Assembly (NCBI RefSeq): GCF_004134825.1
Contig: NZ_SDPN01000044.1
Location: 1 to 32,607, forward strand
Source of the DNA: Agromyces albus
GTDB taxonomy: Bacteria > Actinomycetota > Actinomycetes > Actinomycetales > Microbacteriaceae
Reading direction: 5' to 3'
Length of the DNA stretch: 32,607 nucleotides
The translations under genes were made by a program, and so were the position numbers. The stretch's first letter is position 1. Each line of letters begins with the position of its first letter. Below the pieces are notes generated by a model, which saw only the letters and a program-made list of their open reading frames with translations, made no database searches and was not told the origin of the DNA. Shown piece by piece: positions 24,140-32,607 of this stretch.

Positions 24140-24904
24140 TCAGCGCGCCGCGCGTCGACGCCGGCTCATGACGAGCGAACCGAGCAGGAGGAAGGCGCCG
24201 GCGAGCACCGCGGCAGCGTTCGCCTCGACGCCGGTCTCTGCGAGCCTGGGAGCGCCGGGAGTCGGCGCAGCCGGGGCAGCGGGGGCAGCAGCGGCGGTAT
24301 CCACGACCTCGATGGTCACTGATGCGGTCACCTCTCCGACACGTGCGGTGATCGTGTGCGGGCTCGCGGTCGGGAACGTGACGATGCCGCCGGCCTTGAT
24401 GATGTCGGTCGGCACGGAGCTCGTGATCACGGCGTCATCTCCCGCGCCGAAGACGGTGCCCCACTCGTCGACACCGGTGACATCGAACGTGAGTGTGCCG
24501 CCCTTCACGACCTTCAGTGCGCTCGGGATTATGGAGAGTTCGACAGGGTCGCCGATGACGGTGAGCTCGGTCATGCCGTAGTACTGACCGCTCCGCACGA
24601 AGACGGTGCGCGGGCCGCTCTGCGTTCCCGAGACCTTCTCGCCGTCGATGACGTCGCCTGCGAGGTCGGTGCTGAGCGTGTACTCGAGGTCGGGCTGGGG
24701 ATCTGCCGGCTCTCCGAACTCGTCAACGAAGGTGACCTCATAATCCACCACTTCGCCTGCCCTGGCGATGTAGTCGGCGGGTGTGAGCACGAGCCGCTGC
24801 TCTTCGACCGGCTCCTCTGCCGACGCCGGTGCGGCGACCGCAGCGAGGCTCAGGGCGGACGCGAGTCCGATGGTCAGGACGGCGGCGATGGCGCGATGTT
24901 GCAT
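24140..24904 (-). CDS. LAXTG-anchored surface protein with Ig-like domains
   Basis: A 254-residue secreted protein. A signal peptide ends near ASA-EE (residue 29). Residues about 35-120 and 121-200 look like two beta-sandwich (Ig-like) modules built of short strands and no catalytic motif. An Ala/Pro-rich spacer (about 203-219) precedes LAETG (221-225), a hydrophobic helix and a final RRRRAAR tail, which is a sortase sorting signal of the LAXTG kind used by class E sortases in actinobacteria. It should end up covalently linked to peptidoglycan. The ATG at 24904 is chosen because the signal peptide starts there; a longer frame to 25042 adds non-secretory residues. No close Shine-Dalgarno is seen. 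No sortase gene is in the window. Confidence 0.8.
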   Translation of the reverse strand: MQHRAIAAVLTIGLASALSLAAVAAPASAEEPVEEQRLVLTPADYIARAGEVVDYEVTFVDEFGEPADPQPDLEYTLSTDLAGDVIDGEKVSGTQSGPRTVFVRSGQYYGMTELTVIGDPVELSIIPSALKVVKGGTLTFDVTGVDEWGTVFGAGDDAVITSSVPTDIIKAGGIVTFPTASPHTITARVGEVTASVTIEVVDTAAAAPAAPAAPTPGAPRLAETGVEANAAAVLAGAFLLLGSLVMSRRRRAAR

Positions 24905-25072
24905 CACTGGCGGTGGGTTCCCCTCAAGAACGGTTCGGCCGTCGGCGAGCGCTTGCGACCATGTGATCTGAAGATATCCGGCGCCTGCTCGCGAATTGAT
25001 CACTGTCGGGTCACGATTCGACGCGTCGGGCGCGCTCGGCACCCCCAGAACGAGTCACCCGCACGGCGAACG

Positions 25073-25111
25073 GCGAAGCCCGCCCTGCCTGGGCGGCAGG
25101 GCGGGCTTCGC
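25073..25111 (-). terminator. Terminator of hsp20
   Basis: A perfect 17-bp stem (GCGAAGCCCGCCCTGCC and its complement) with a 5-nt loop, 29 bases after the hsp20 stop. It is the strongest hairpin in the window. The remaining gap up to the surface-protein gene (24905-25072) shows no clear promoter or other feature. Confidence 0.85.
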
Positions 25112-25140
25112 GGGCGTGGTTGCCGGTGGGTCACCCTGGC

Positions 25141-25566
25141 CTAAGCCGTGACCTCCTTCTCGGAGCGCTGAGCGGCCTGCACGGCCACCTTGCGCGGCTT
25201 GGCCTGTTCACTCACCGGGATCACGACGCTCAGCACGCCGTTCTCGTAGTGTGCGCTGATGCCCGCAGTGTCGAGGCCGTCGCCCAGCGTGAGCTGGCGC
25301 AGGAACGACCCGCTCGGCCGCTCGCGCACGAGCCACTGCGTCTCCTCTTCGGAACGCAGGGTGCGCTCAGCGCGAATGGTGAGCAACTGCCCGTCGATGT
25401 CGACGTCGACCGAGCCCGGGTCGACACCCGGAAGGTCGGCGTTCAGCACGTAGTGATCTCCGTCACGGTGCAGGTCGATGGGCATGACCCGCGGTCCCTG
25501 CCTCGAGTCGAGCATGCTCGTAGCGAGGCGATCGAGCTCACGGAACGGGTCCCAGTACATGGCCAT
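25141..25566 (-). CDS. Small heat-shock protein, Hsp20/alpha-crystallin family
   Basis: A 141-residue ATP-independent chaperone that holds unfolding proteins in large oligomers. MAMYWDPFRELDRL is a typical actinobacterial Hsp20 N-terminus; the alpha-crystallin domain spans about residues 28-125 with DHYVLNADLPGVDPGSVDVDI and the closing ENGVLSVVIP motif, followed by a short tail. GGGAGGAG lies 5 bases before the ATG, which fixes the start. The upstream region carries a HAIR operator and a CIRCE operator, so both HspR and HrcA may repress it. It has its own strong terminator, so it is monocistronic. Confidence 0.95.
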   Translation of the reverse strand: MAMYWDPFRELDRLATSMLDSRQGPRVMPIDLHRDGDHYVLNADLPGVDPGSVDVDIDGQLLTIRAERTLRSEEETQWLVRERPSGSFLRQLTLGDGLDTAGISAHYENGVLSVVIPVSEQAKPRKVAVQAAQRSEKEVTA

Positions 25567-25608
25567 GGCTACTCCTCCCTAGTGCCGCGTTGCGGCGGTT
25601 GTTCAAGA

Positions 25609-25629
25609 CTTGAGTCGATGTCGCTCAAG
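25609..25629. promoter_or_regulatory. HAIR operator (HspR site) of hsp20
   Basis: CTTGAGT-N7-GCTCAAG matches the HspR-associated inverted repeat CTTGAGT-N7-ACTCAAG at 13 of 14 defined positions. It lies 43 bases upstream of the hsp20 ATG, downstream of the predicted transcription start, where HspR binding would block transcription. The hspR gene itself is not in the window. Confidence 0.85.
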
Positions 25630-25639
25630 TACCTTCAGA

Positions 25640-25666
25640 TTAGCACTCTCACCATGAGAGTGCCAG
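25640..25666. promoter_or_regulatory. CIRCE operator (HrcA site) of hsp20
   Basis: TTAGCACTC-N9-GAGTGCCAG matches the CIRCE consensus TTAGCACTC-N9-GAGTGCTAA at 16 of 18 defined positions with the exact spacer. It is 10 bases from the HAIR operator and overlaps the probable -10 and transcription start. The hrcA gene is not in the window. Confidence 0.83.
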
Positions 25667-25680
25667 AAGCCAATCGTCAA
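25651..25680 (-). promoter_or_regulatory. Probable hsp20 promoter
   Basis: On the minus strand TTGACG (25680-25675) is followed after 18 bases by CATGGT (25656-25651), which lies in the centre of the CIRCE element. The -10 is weak; an alternative is TAATCT at the end of CIRCE with a poor -35. Confidence 0.4.
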
Positions 25681-25726
25681 GAATTTGCGGAAAATCCGGA
25701 GCCGGATGTCGCCGCAAGAACTCAGC

Positions 25727-26515
25727 TCAGCGCAGCTGCACGAGCTCCGTGATGTCGTCGTCGGGCAGCACGTCGGCGACGGCGGAGACCTCGATCGCCT
25801 CGACCGTCACGTTGCCGCCGTATGAGCTGAGGAACGCCGTGTCGGCGGCATCGCGCCCGGTGGCGATGCGCACGAGCGACGAGCGCGGGGCGAGCGTCGT
25901 CGCATCCACGACGTGCCACGCGCCCTCGACGTGCGCCTCGGCGACGGCGTGGAAGTCCATCGGGTCGAGGCCGGGCGCGTACACCGCAGCGAGGCGGGCT
26001 GGCACGTCGAGCGCCCGCAACAGGCCGATCACGAGGTGCGCATAGTCGCGGCACACGCCCTCGCCGCCGAGGAGCGTGCGGATCGCGCCATCCGTCGGCA
26101 GGCTCGACCCCGGCACGTAGATGAGGCGAGTGCCGACCCACGAGCTCACCGCCGCGAGGAGCTCCCGGCCCTCGAGACCTGAGAACTCTGCTCGCGCGGT
26201 CGCGGCGAGGTGGTCGGCCTCGCAATAACGACTCGGCCGGAGGAATTCGAGCAGCTCGAGCTCGGTGACGGATGGCGCCTCGGCCTGCACCTCGATCCTG
26301 GCCGAGTAGCTCATGGTGACCGAACCTGCCGCGACGTCGACGATGTGGATGCGGCTGCCCGCGGCATCCGTCACCTCACGCGGTTTCACCAGCGCGCCGT
26401 CGTGCCGAAGCTCGAAGCGCTCCTCGGCCGGGCGGTCGGCCACGGCGACGATGAACGCGAGGCGCGCGAGGTCGTCGACGTGGAGGGCGAGTTCGGCGGA
26501 CACGGTTCGCTGCAT
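25727..26515 (-). CDS. Transglutaminase-like family protein
   Basis: A 262-residue protein with a C-terminal transglutaminase/protease-like core. GEGVCRDYAHL holds the catalytic Cys155, DFHAVAEAHV the His189 and WHVVDAT the Asp204, a complete Cys-His-Asp triad. The first 90 residues form the beta-rich N-terminal region usual in this group (bacterial transglutaminase-like proteins with an N-terminal extension). No signal peptide or membrane helix, so cytoplasmic; the substrate is unknown and peptidase activity is as likely as cross-linking. GAGGG lies 6 bases before the ATG at 26515; a longer frame to 26578 is not needed. It is divergent from the FUSC gene and upstream of the hsp20 control region. 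Confidence 0.9.
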   Translation of the reverse strand: MQRTVSAELALHVDDLARLAFIVAVADRPAEERFELRHDGALVKPREVTDAAGSRIHIVDVAAGSVTMSYSARIEVQAEAPSVTELELLEFLRPSRYCEADHLAATARAEFSGLEGRELLAAVSSWVGTRLIYVPGSSLPTDGAIRTLLGGEGVCRDYAHLVIGLLRALDVPARLAAVYAPGLDPMDFHAVAEAHVEGAWHVVDATTLAPRSSLVRIATGRDAADTAFLSSYGGNVTVEAIEVSAVADVLPDDDITELVQLR

Positions 26516-26592
26516 AGGGAGCCCTCGTTCGAGCGGGCGGAGCGTGCCGAGCGGCACTGCTCCATTCTCGCCCAGCACGTGCGTGCCACGGC

Positions 26593-26598
26593 TAGCCT
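26593..26598 (+). promoter_or_regulatory. -10 box of a leaderless promoter (FUSC gene)
   Basis: TAGCCT followed by exactly 6 bases and the ATG; no Shine-Dalgarno is present. The transcript would begin at or next to the start codon. Confidence 0.6.
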
Positions 26599-26604
26599 TG
26601 GCGC

Positions 26605-27633
26605 ATGAACTTCACCGCGACGTTCCGGGCGACGAAGCGTGTGCCGATCCTGCAGGTGCTGAAGGCAGCGGTCGCGACGATCGCGGCATGGCTCGTGGCC
26701 GGCTGGCTGATCCCCGGGCCGCTGCCGGTGTTCGCGGCGATCGCCGCGCTGCTCGTCGTGCAGCCGAGCGTCAACCAGTCGTTCGGCAAGGCGATCGAGC
26801 GCAGCATCGGCGTGATCCTCGGCGTCGTCATCGCGACGGGCATCTCGCTCGGACTCGGCCAGAGCAGCTGGATCATCCTCGCCGCCATCATGATCGCGAT
26901 GCTCGTCGCGTGGGCGCTCAAGATGACGCCCGGCACCTCGAACCAGGTCGCGATCAGCGCGATGCTCGTGCTCGCGCTCGGCTCCGCGTCGCCCGAGTAC
27001 GCGGTCGACCGCGTGATCGAGACGCTCATCGGCGCCGCGATCGGCATCGTCGTGAATGCGCTCATCGTGCCGCCCGTGGCTGTGGCGCCCGCCCGAGGCG
27101 AGGTCGCGTTGCTCGGAGGCGAGCTCGCGGCATCCGTCGACCGCCTCGCCGACGCGCTCGAGCAGCGACGGTCGCCCGGCGCGGTCGATGCGCTCATGAT
27201 CGAGGCCCGGCTGCTGCGACCGATGCGGGATGCCGCCGATTCCGCGATCGCCGCCGGCGAGGAGTCGCTCACCCTCAACCCGCGCCGGTCGGCGCATCGC
27301 TCGGAGCTCGTACAGCTGCGGGAGCTGCTCGAACGCCTGAGCCCCATCGTCACGCAGGTCATCGGCATGACGCGCGCCTTCGCCGACCACTACGACGACG
27401 CACTGCACGACGAGCCCACGGTGCGTGCGATCGCCGAGCAACTGCGACGGGTCGCGCACGACGTGCGCCTGCTCGTGCGCGTGGCCGAACCCGAGCCCGA
27501 GCCGATGACGTCGGAAGTGCCCGCGCTGACGTCGGCGCTCGTCGTGGCGCCGCCCAGGTCAGGTCACTGGATCCTCGTCGGCTCGCTCATGGAAGACCTG
27601 CGGCGCATCCGCGGCGAGCTCGTGGGCGACTAG
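26605..27633 (+). CDS. FUSC/aromatic acid exporter-like membrane protein
   Basis: A 342-residue membrane protein of the FUSC (fusaric acid resistance / ArAE-like) superfamily. Residues about 15-155 hold a run of hydrophobic helices, including PVFAAIAALLVVQPSVNQSF, a phrase typical of the family, and GIVLGVV-type glycine-rich helices. The C-terminal half (about 160-342) is soluble and largely alpha-helical, probably cytoplasmic, with coiled-coil character around 240-300. Related proteins are proposed to export aromatic acids or other small compounds, or to work with a partner; the substrate here is not known. It has a probable leaderless start and is divergent from the transglutaminase-like gene. 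Confidence 0.85.
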   Translation: MNFTATFRATKRVPILQVLKAAVATIAAWLVAGWLIPGPLPVFAAIAALLVVQPSVNQSFGKAIERSIGVILGVVIATGISLGLGQSSWIILAAIMIAMLVAWALKMTPGTSNQVAISAMLVLALGSASPEYAVDRVIETLIGAAIGIVVNALIVPPVAVAPARGEVALLGGELAASVDRLADALEQRRSPGAVDALMIEARLLRPMRDAADSAIAAGEESLTLNPRRSAHRSELVQLRELLERLSPIVTQVIGMTRAFADHYDDALHDEPTVRAIAEQLRRVAHDVRLLVRVAEPEPEPMTSEVPALTSALVVAPPRSGHWILVGSLMEDLRRIRGELVGD

Positions 27634-27687
27634 CTCAACAGCCACCCGGCCTGTGACGTGAGCCTCCCTCACGCGGCGACGTCTCCC

Positions 27688-27693
27688 TAGACT
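27688..27693 (+). promoter_or_regulatory. -10 box of a leaderless promoter (DUF2207-like gene)
   Basis: TAGACT followed by exactly 6 bases and the GTG start, repeating the layout seen before the FUSC gene. Confidence 0.6.
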
Positions 27694-27699
27694 GGGCGC

Positions 27700-28797
27700 G
27701 TGCTCTTCGCCGTCATCGTGTTCGCGGTCATTCCCGCGTTCCTCATCCTCGGGCTCGGCCTCGCCGCGCGCGCCGTCGCCGCCCAACGGGTGACCCCGCG
27801 CGTCGTGCAATACGCGCCCGAGCGCGGGTCCACGGTGTTGCGCGACGCGTTGCTGCTCGAGGCCGACCGGCGCGCGGCATCCGCTGCCCTCATCGATCTC
27901 GCGGTGAAGCGCAAGGTGAAGATCGTCGCGGGCAGCAGGCGAGAGCCCATCGGCGTCGAACTCGCATCGAATGCCATCCTCACCACCGAAGAGGTGGCAT
28001 TACTCGAGGTACTGTTCGGCCCCGAGCACATCCCGGGGCGCGTGCGCCGCTTCTCGTCGGCCAGGCGGGCTCTCGGCAGCAGGCTGCGCACCCTCGTGTT
28101 CACCACCGAACACGCCCTCGCTCGCGATGGCCTCATCGCCGAGCGACGCATCACCTGGCCTGGCGTCACGCTCACCGTGCTCGCCTACCTCGGCATGCTC
28201 GTCGAGGTGCTGTTCCTCGTCTTCACCATCGTCGATGGCGACTGGACCGCCCTCGTCATGACGATCGTCGCCGTGGCGGCAACCGTCGCCACGATCTTCG
28301 TCACGCCCGCGTGGTGGCGGCACTTCCTTCCGCCGTCGCAGCCGAAGCGAGAGCATCTCGCGGGGCTGCGGCAGTACATGGAGCTCGCCGAGGCCGATCG
28401 GCTGCGGGTGCTGCAGTCGCCGAGCGGCGCGCTGCTGCGGGAGACGGATGCCGCGAGCGCGTCCACCCCCGCGCGCTCGCCGGGCGGCGACGAGCCCCAG
28501 CCCGATGCCGCCGCCGAGCCCCTCACCCGGTTCCACCTGCACGAGCGTCTGCTCCCCTACGCCGTGCTCTTCGGACTCGAACGCGAGTGGATCGCCCAGC
28601 TCAAGCTCGACGCCGCCGTCGTCGAACGCACCAACCTCGACACCGTGGGCGATCTCCTCGACGTGACCACCGACCTCGCCGCCGTCTTCGACGCGGTCGG
28701 AAGCCTCAGCGAACTCCCCGCGGCGGTCGGCGATCTCACCGACGGCGCCGGTTCCGTCATCACTGCGGTGAGCGACATCTTCGACCTGTTCCCATGA
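27700..28797 (+). CDS. DUF2207-like membrane protein
   Basis: A 365-residue membrane protein resembling the C-terminal part of DUF2207 (YciQ-type) proteins. An N-terminal helix (residues 2-24) is followed by a winged-helix-like cytoplasmic segment (TVLRDALLLEADRRAASAAL to LLEVLFGPEH), two more helices (about 155-205), and the diagnostic GLRQYMELAEADRLRVLQSP with, after a Pro/Ala-rich insert (about 253-280), LHERLLPYAVLFGLEREW. The large N-terminal extracellular domain of full-length DUF2207 proteins is missing, so this is a short form. Function unknown. The GTG at 27700 is supported by the -10 box 6 bases upstream. Its stop overlaps the next gene by ATGA, so the pair is co-translated. Confidence 0.82.
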   Translation: MLFAVIVFAVIPAFLILGLGLAARAVAAQRVTPRVVQYAPERGSTVLRDALLLEADRRAASAALIDLAVKRKVKIVAGSRREPIGVELASNAILTTEEVALLEVLFGPEHIPGRVRRFSSARRALGSRLRTLVFTTEHALARDGLIAERRITWPGVTLTVLAYLGMLVEVLFLVFTIVDGDWTALVMTIVAVAATVATIFVTPAWWRHFLPPSQPKREHLAGLRQYMELAEADRLRVLQSPSGALLRETDAASASTPARSPGGDEPQPDAAAEPLTRFHLHERLLPYAVLFGLEREWIAQLKLDAAVVERTNLDTVGDLLDVTTDLAAVFDAVGSLSELPAAVGDLTDGAGSVITAVSDIFDLFP

Positions 28798-29501
28798 CGA
28801 CCGAGCAGCACATCACGATCGACGTCGACGGCACGCCTGTGTCTGGGGTCTACGCGCGCCCAGCGGATGCCGCGGCCACGATCGTCGTCGCCCACGGCGC
28901 GGGCGCCGGCATGGAGCATCCGTTCATGGCCGGCTTCACGCGGGCGCTGAACGACGACGGATTCGCGACGCTGCGCTTCAACTTCGCCTACCGAGAGGCG
29001 GGCCGCCGCTTTCCCGATCGCCCTCCAGCTGCCATCGCGGCCTGGCGGGCGGCGACGGATGCCGCGGCCGCTCGCGGCGCCGACGGTGAGGCGATCTGGG
29101 CATCGGGCAAGTCGTTCGGCGGCCGCATGGCCTCGATGGCCGTCGCCGACGGCATGGCCGCTGCAGGACTCATCTACCTCGGCTACCCGCTGCACCCGCC
29201 CGGCAAGCCCGAGGCCGTGCGCGACGAGCACCTCTACGGCATCACCGTGCCGATGCTGTTCCTGCAGGGCACGAACGACCCGTTCGCGTCGCCGAACGAG
29301 CAGCTCGACGCGGTGGTCGCCCGCATCGGGCCGACGGCGACCCTGCAGTGGCTCGAGGGCGGGGGGCACTCGTTCGAGGTGAAGGGGGCGAAGCGGCCCG
29401 CCGCCGAGATCGGCGCTTCGCTCGCGGAGCCGGTCGCGTCATTCGTGCGGTCTCATTCCGATCCGCCGAACCGCAGCGCCAGCGCCGCCCCGATCTCGTA
29501 G
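28794..29501 (+). CDS. Alpha/beta hydrolase of the KANL3/Tex30 type
   Basis: A 235-residue cytoplasmic hydrolase. VVAHGAGAGMEHPFM is the oxyanion strand, SGKSFGGRMAS the nucleophile elbow (Ser107), QGTNDPF (Asp162) and GGGHSFEV (His192) complete the triad. The GAGAGMEHPFM and GKSFGGRM wording matches the KANL3/Tex30 alpha/beta-hydrolase group, whose bacterial substrates are unknown. It overlaps the upstream membrane-protein gene by 4 bases and its last 49 bases overlap the opposite-strand HNH gene, so the two genes converge within coding sequence. The C-terminal tail (SDPPNRSASAAPIS) lies entirely in that overlap. Confidence 0.87.
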   Translation: MTTEQHITIDVDGTPVSGVYARPADAAATIVVAHGAGAGMEHPFMAGFTRALNDDGFATLRFNFAYREAGRRFPDRPPAAIAAWRAATDAAAARGADGEAIWASGKSFGGRMASMAVADGMAAAGLIYLGYPLHPPGKPEAVRDEHLYGITVPMLFLQGTNDPFASPNEQLDAVVARIGPTATLQWLEGGGHSFEVKGAKRPAAEIGASLAEPVASFVRSHSDPPNRSASAAPIS

Positions 29502-29812
29502 TGGCGCAACAGGAAGGCGCGCTCGTCGAGCCGCTTGCGCCGGAGCCAGGACGTGACCTCGTCGTTGCACTTGCTCGCGTTGCACGAGCCGCAGGCCGGG
29601 GCGATGTTGTCGAGCGTGTAGCGTCCGCCGCGTGAGATCGGCAGCACGCAGTCACGCTGCAGCGGCTTATCGGTCGCGCCGCAATAGGCGCAGCCGTTCC
29701 ACGCGTCCTTGAGCGCGGTCCACTGCTCGTCGCTGAGGTCGTGCGTGACGCGTGCCATCCGGCGCTTGCGCCGTCGCGCGTAGGTGGCCTTGCGCTTGCG
29801 GTTGACCACCAT
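29453..29812 (-). CDS. HNH endonuclease-like protein with altered catalytic His
   Basis: A 119-residue protein with a very basic N-terminus (RKRKATYARRRKRRMAR) and an HNH-type fold. Zinc ribbons CAYC and CGSC frame the core PISRGGRYTLDNIAPACGSCNASKCN. The usual D-H at the start of the motif is D-C here (RDCVLPISRGG), so the general-base His of active HNH nucleases is replaced by Cys, while the Asn and the zinc ligands remain. DNA or RNA binding is likely; nuclease activity is uncertain. The ATG at 29812 has TACTCT 6 bases upstream and no Shine-Dalgarno, fitting a leaderless transcript. No restriction partner or intron structure is seen around it. Confidence 0.83.
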   Translation of the reverse strand: MVVNRKRKATYARRRKRRMARVTHDLSDEQWTALKDAWNGCAYCGATDKPLQRDCVLPISRGGRYTLDNIAPACGSCNASKCNDEVTSWLRRKRLDERAFLLRHYEIGAALALRFGGSE

Positions 29813-29818
29813 GGCGCC

Positions 29819-29824
29819 AGAGTA
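29819..29824 (-). promoter_or_regulatory. -10 box of a leaderless promoter (HNH gene)
   Basis: TACTCT on the minus strand, then exactly 6 bases, then the ATG at 29812. Confidence 0.55.
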
Positions 29825-29864
29825 ACCCCGCAGCTCGCTCAAGCCCGGGCGTACGCGCCGCGCC

Positions 29865-29911
29865 CCGGTGGTCGAGTAGCGCCGCCGAAGGCGACGCGTA
29901 TCGAGGCCACC
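29865..29911 (+). repeat. Short interspersed repeat, copy 0 (inverted relative to copies 1 and 2)
   Basis: Begins GGTGGTCGAGTAG and ends CGTATCGAGGCCACC, with CGAAGG in the middle. The reverse complements of the two tandem copies nearby share GGTGGTyGAGTAG, CGAAG and CGTATCGA, so all three belong to one family. Copy 0 and copy 1 can pair as a long hairpin with about a 10-base loop. Confidence 0.75.
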
Positions 29912-29921
29912 CCGGGGCAGC

Positions 29922-29963
29922 GTGGTTTCGATACGGCTGCTTCGCTGCCTACTCAACCACCGG
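29922..29963 (-). repeat. Short interspersed repeat, copy 1
   Basis: A 42-base unit identical to copy 2 and separated from it by 6 bases. On the minus strand it reads GGTGGTTGAGTAG, then a short hairpin around CGAAG, then CGTATCGAAACCAC. The unit resembles the REP-like intergenic repeats I associate with Microbacteriaceae genomes. Confidence 0.85.
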
Positions 29964-29969
29964 GGGTGG

Positions 29970-30000
29970 GTGGTTTCGATACGGCTGCTTCGCTGCCTAC

Positions 30001-30011
<11 letters not shown>
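29970..30011 (-). repeat. Short interspersed repeat, copy 2, overlapping the uvrA-like stop
   Basis: Identical over 42 bases to copy 1. Its first bases on the minus strand (GGTGGTTGA) are the last codons and the stop of the UvrA-like gene (Gly-Gly-stop), so the repeat supplies the end of that reading frame. Confidence 0.85.
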
Positions 30012-32313
<2,302 letters not shown>

Positions 32314-32443
32314 GCGTTCTGCTCCCCCGGGTCCGAGGTCGATTCAAGCACGACCGGCTGACGTGCGGGCGGATTCGCGGCCATCGCGACATCGACCGAC
32401 GCCGACGCCGCGATGGCCGCGTTCCCGGGGCCTCAGGCGACAG

Positions 32444-32472
32444 ATATTACGGTCCGGAGAACTCGGCCGGAA
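32444..32472 (-). promoter_or_regulatory. Possible promoter of the UvrA-like gene
   Basis: On the minus strand TTCCGG (32472-32467), 17 bases, then TAATAT (32449-32444), the most A+T-rich -10 in this gap. It would give a leader of about 125 bases in which nothing else was recognised. Confidence 0.4.
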
Positions 32473-32500
32473 CGCCCGATTCGGCCGCCTCCGGCGAGCG

Positions 32501-32506
32501 TACGCT
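32501..32506 (+). promoter_or_regulatory. -10 box of a leaderless promoter (last, partial gene)
   Basis: TACGCT, then exactly 6 bases, then the ATG at 32513; the same geometry as before the FUSC, DUF2207-like and HNH genes. Confidence 0.55.
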
Positions 32507-32512
32507 GAGGCC

Positions 32513-32607
32513 ATGCCCGACACGAACGGCCGCGCGCGGCGGTGGCCGCTGCCCGCTGCTGCGGGGGCGGCATCCGTCGCCTTCGGAGCCGGCGTCGGCG
32601 AGCTCGC
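32513..32607 (+). CDS. Start of a membrane protein gene (5' part only)
   Basis: Only 31 codons are in the window: a basic N-terminus (NGRARRW) followed by the beginning of an Ala/Gly-rich hydrophobic helix ending AFGAGVGEL. The GVGEL ending recalls the first membrane helix of actinobacterial membrane-anchored molybdopterin oxidoreductases, but this is a weak resemblance. The start is supported by the TACGCT box 6 bases upstream. Confidence 0.5.
   Translation, partial: MPDTNGRARRWPLPAAAGAASVAFGAGVGEL

Noticed and set aside
26515..26578. Longer start for the transglutaminase-like protein
   Set aside because: The ATG at 26515 has a good ribosome-binding site and begins the conserved domain; the extension nearly reaches the promoter of the divergent gene.
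27657..27673. Small inverted repeat CGTGAG / CTCACG after the FUSC gene
   Set aside because: Only 6 bp with a 5-base loop; too weak to call a terminator.

Overview
The window is high-GC DNA with gene content and habits of an actinobacterium: strong GC3 bias, many ATGA start/stop overlaps, GC-rich terminator hairpins without U-tracts, several probable leaderless starts (TAnnnT then 6-7 nt then the start codon), an HspR-type HAIR operator, a LAXTG-type surface anchor, and CUT1 sugar transporters lacking their own ATPase. Frequent GGATGCC/GGCATCC words and the repeat family at 29865-30011 point to the family Microbacteriaceae; that placement is inference from memory, not a search. No rRNA, tRNA, CRISPR array, insertion sequence or prophage was seen, and no gene-free stretch exceeds about 240 bases.

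Layout. 1-2.3 kb: the 3' part of a fused ThiD-TenA thiamin gene, then an msrB-msrA methionine sulfoxide repair operon. 2.3-6.4 kb: a DUF885 metallopeptidase divergent from a GNAT acetyltransferase, an extended SDR reductase and a small alpha/beta hydrolase. 6.45-12.9 kb: sugar locus A on the minus strand (solute-binding lipoprotein, two permeases, GH127 beta-L-arabinofuranosidase-like enzyme) with a divergent LacI regulator. 13.1-14.25 kb: a LamG-domain lipoprotein. 14.4-24 kb: sugar locus B on the minus strand (ROK regulator, solute-binding lipoprotein, two permeases, GH42 beta-galactosidase, GH36 alpha-galactosidase, aldo/keto reductase). From the permeases onward its genes overlap or nearly abut. 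24.1-26.5 kb: a LAXTG surface protein, a small heat-shock protein under two stacked heat-shock operators, and a transglutaminase-like protein. 26.6-29.8 kb: a FUSC-type membrane protein, a DUF2207-like membrane protein coupled to a hydrolase, and an HNH-like protein. 30-32.3 kb: a UvrA-like ATPase without the UvrB-binding domain, ending inside a short repeat; then the first codons of a further gene.

How it works together (inference). Loci A and B each import a glycoside by a binding protein and two permeases, hydrolyse it in the cytoplasm (no glycosidase has a signal peptide) and borrow an ATPase from elsewhere. Locus A looks aimed at arabinofuranosides, locus B at alpha- and beta-galactosides. 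In locus B a pair of related operator-like sites, one before the binding-protein gene and one before the ROK gene, suggests that ROK controls both. The best regulatory observation is the hsp20 control region, where a near-perfect CIRCE (HrcA) and a near-perfect HAIR (HspR) operator lie 10 bases apart.
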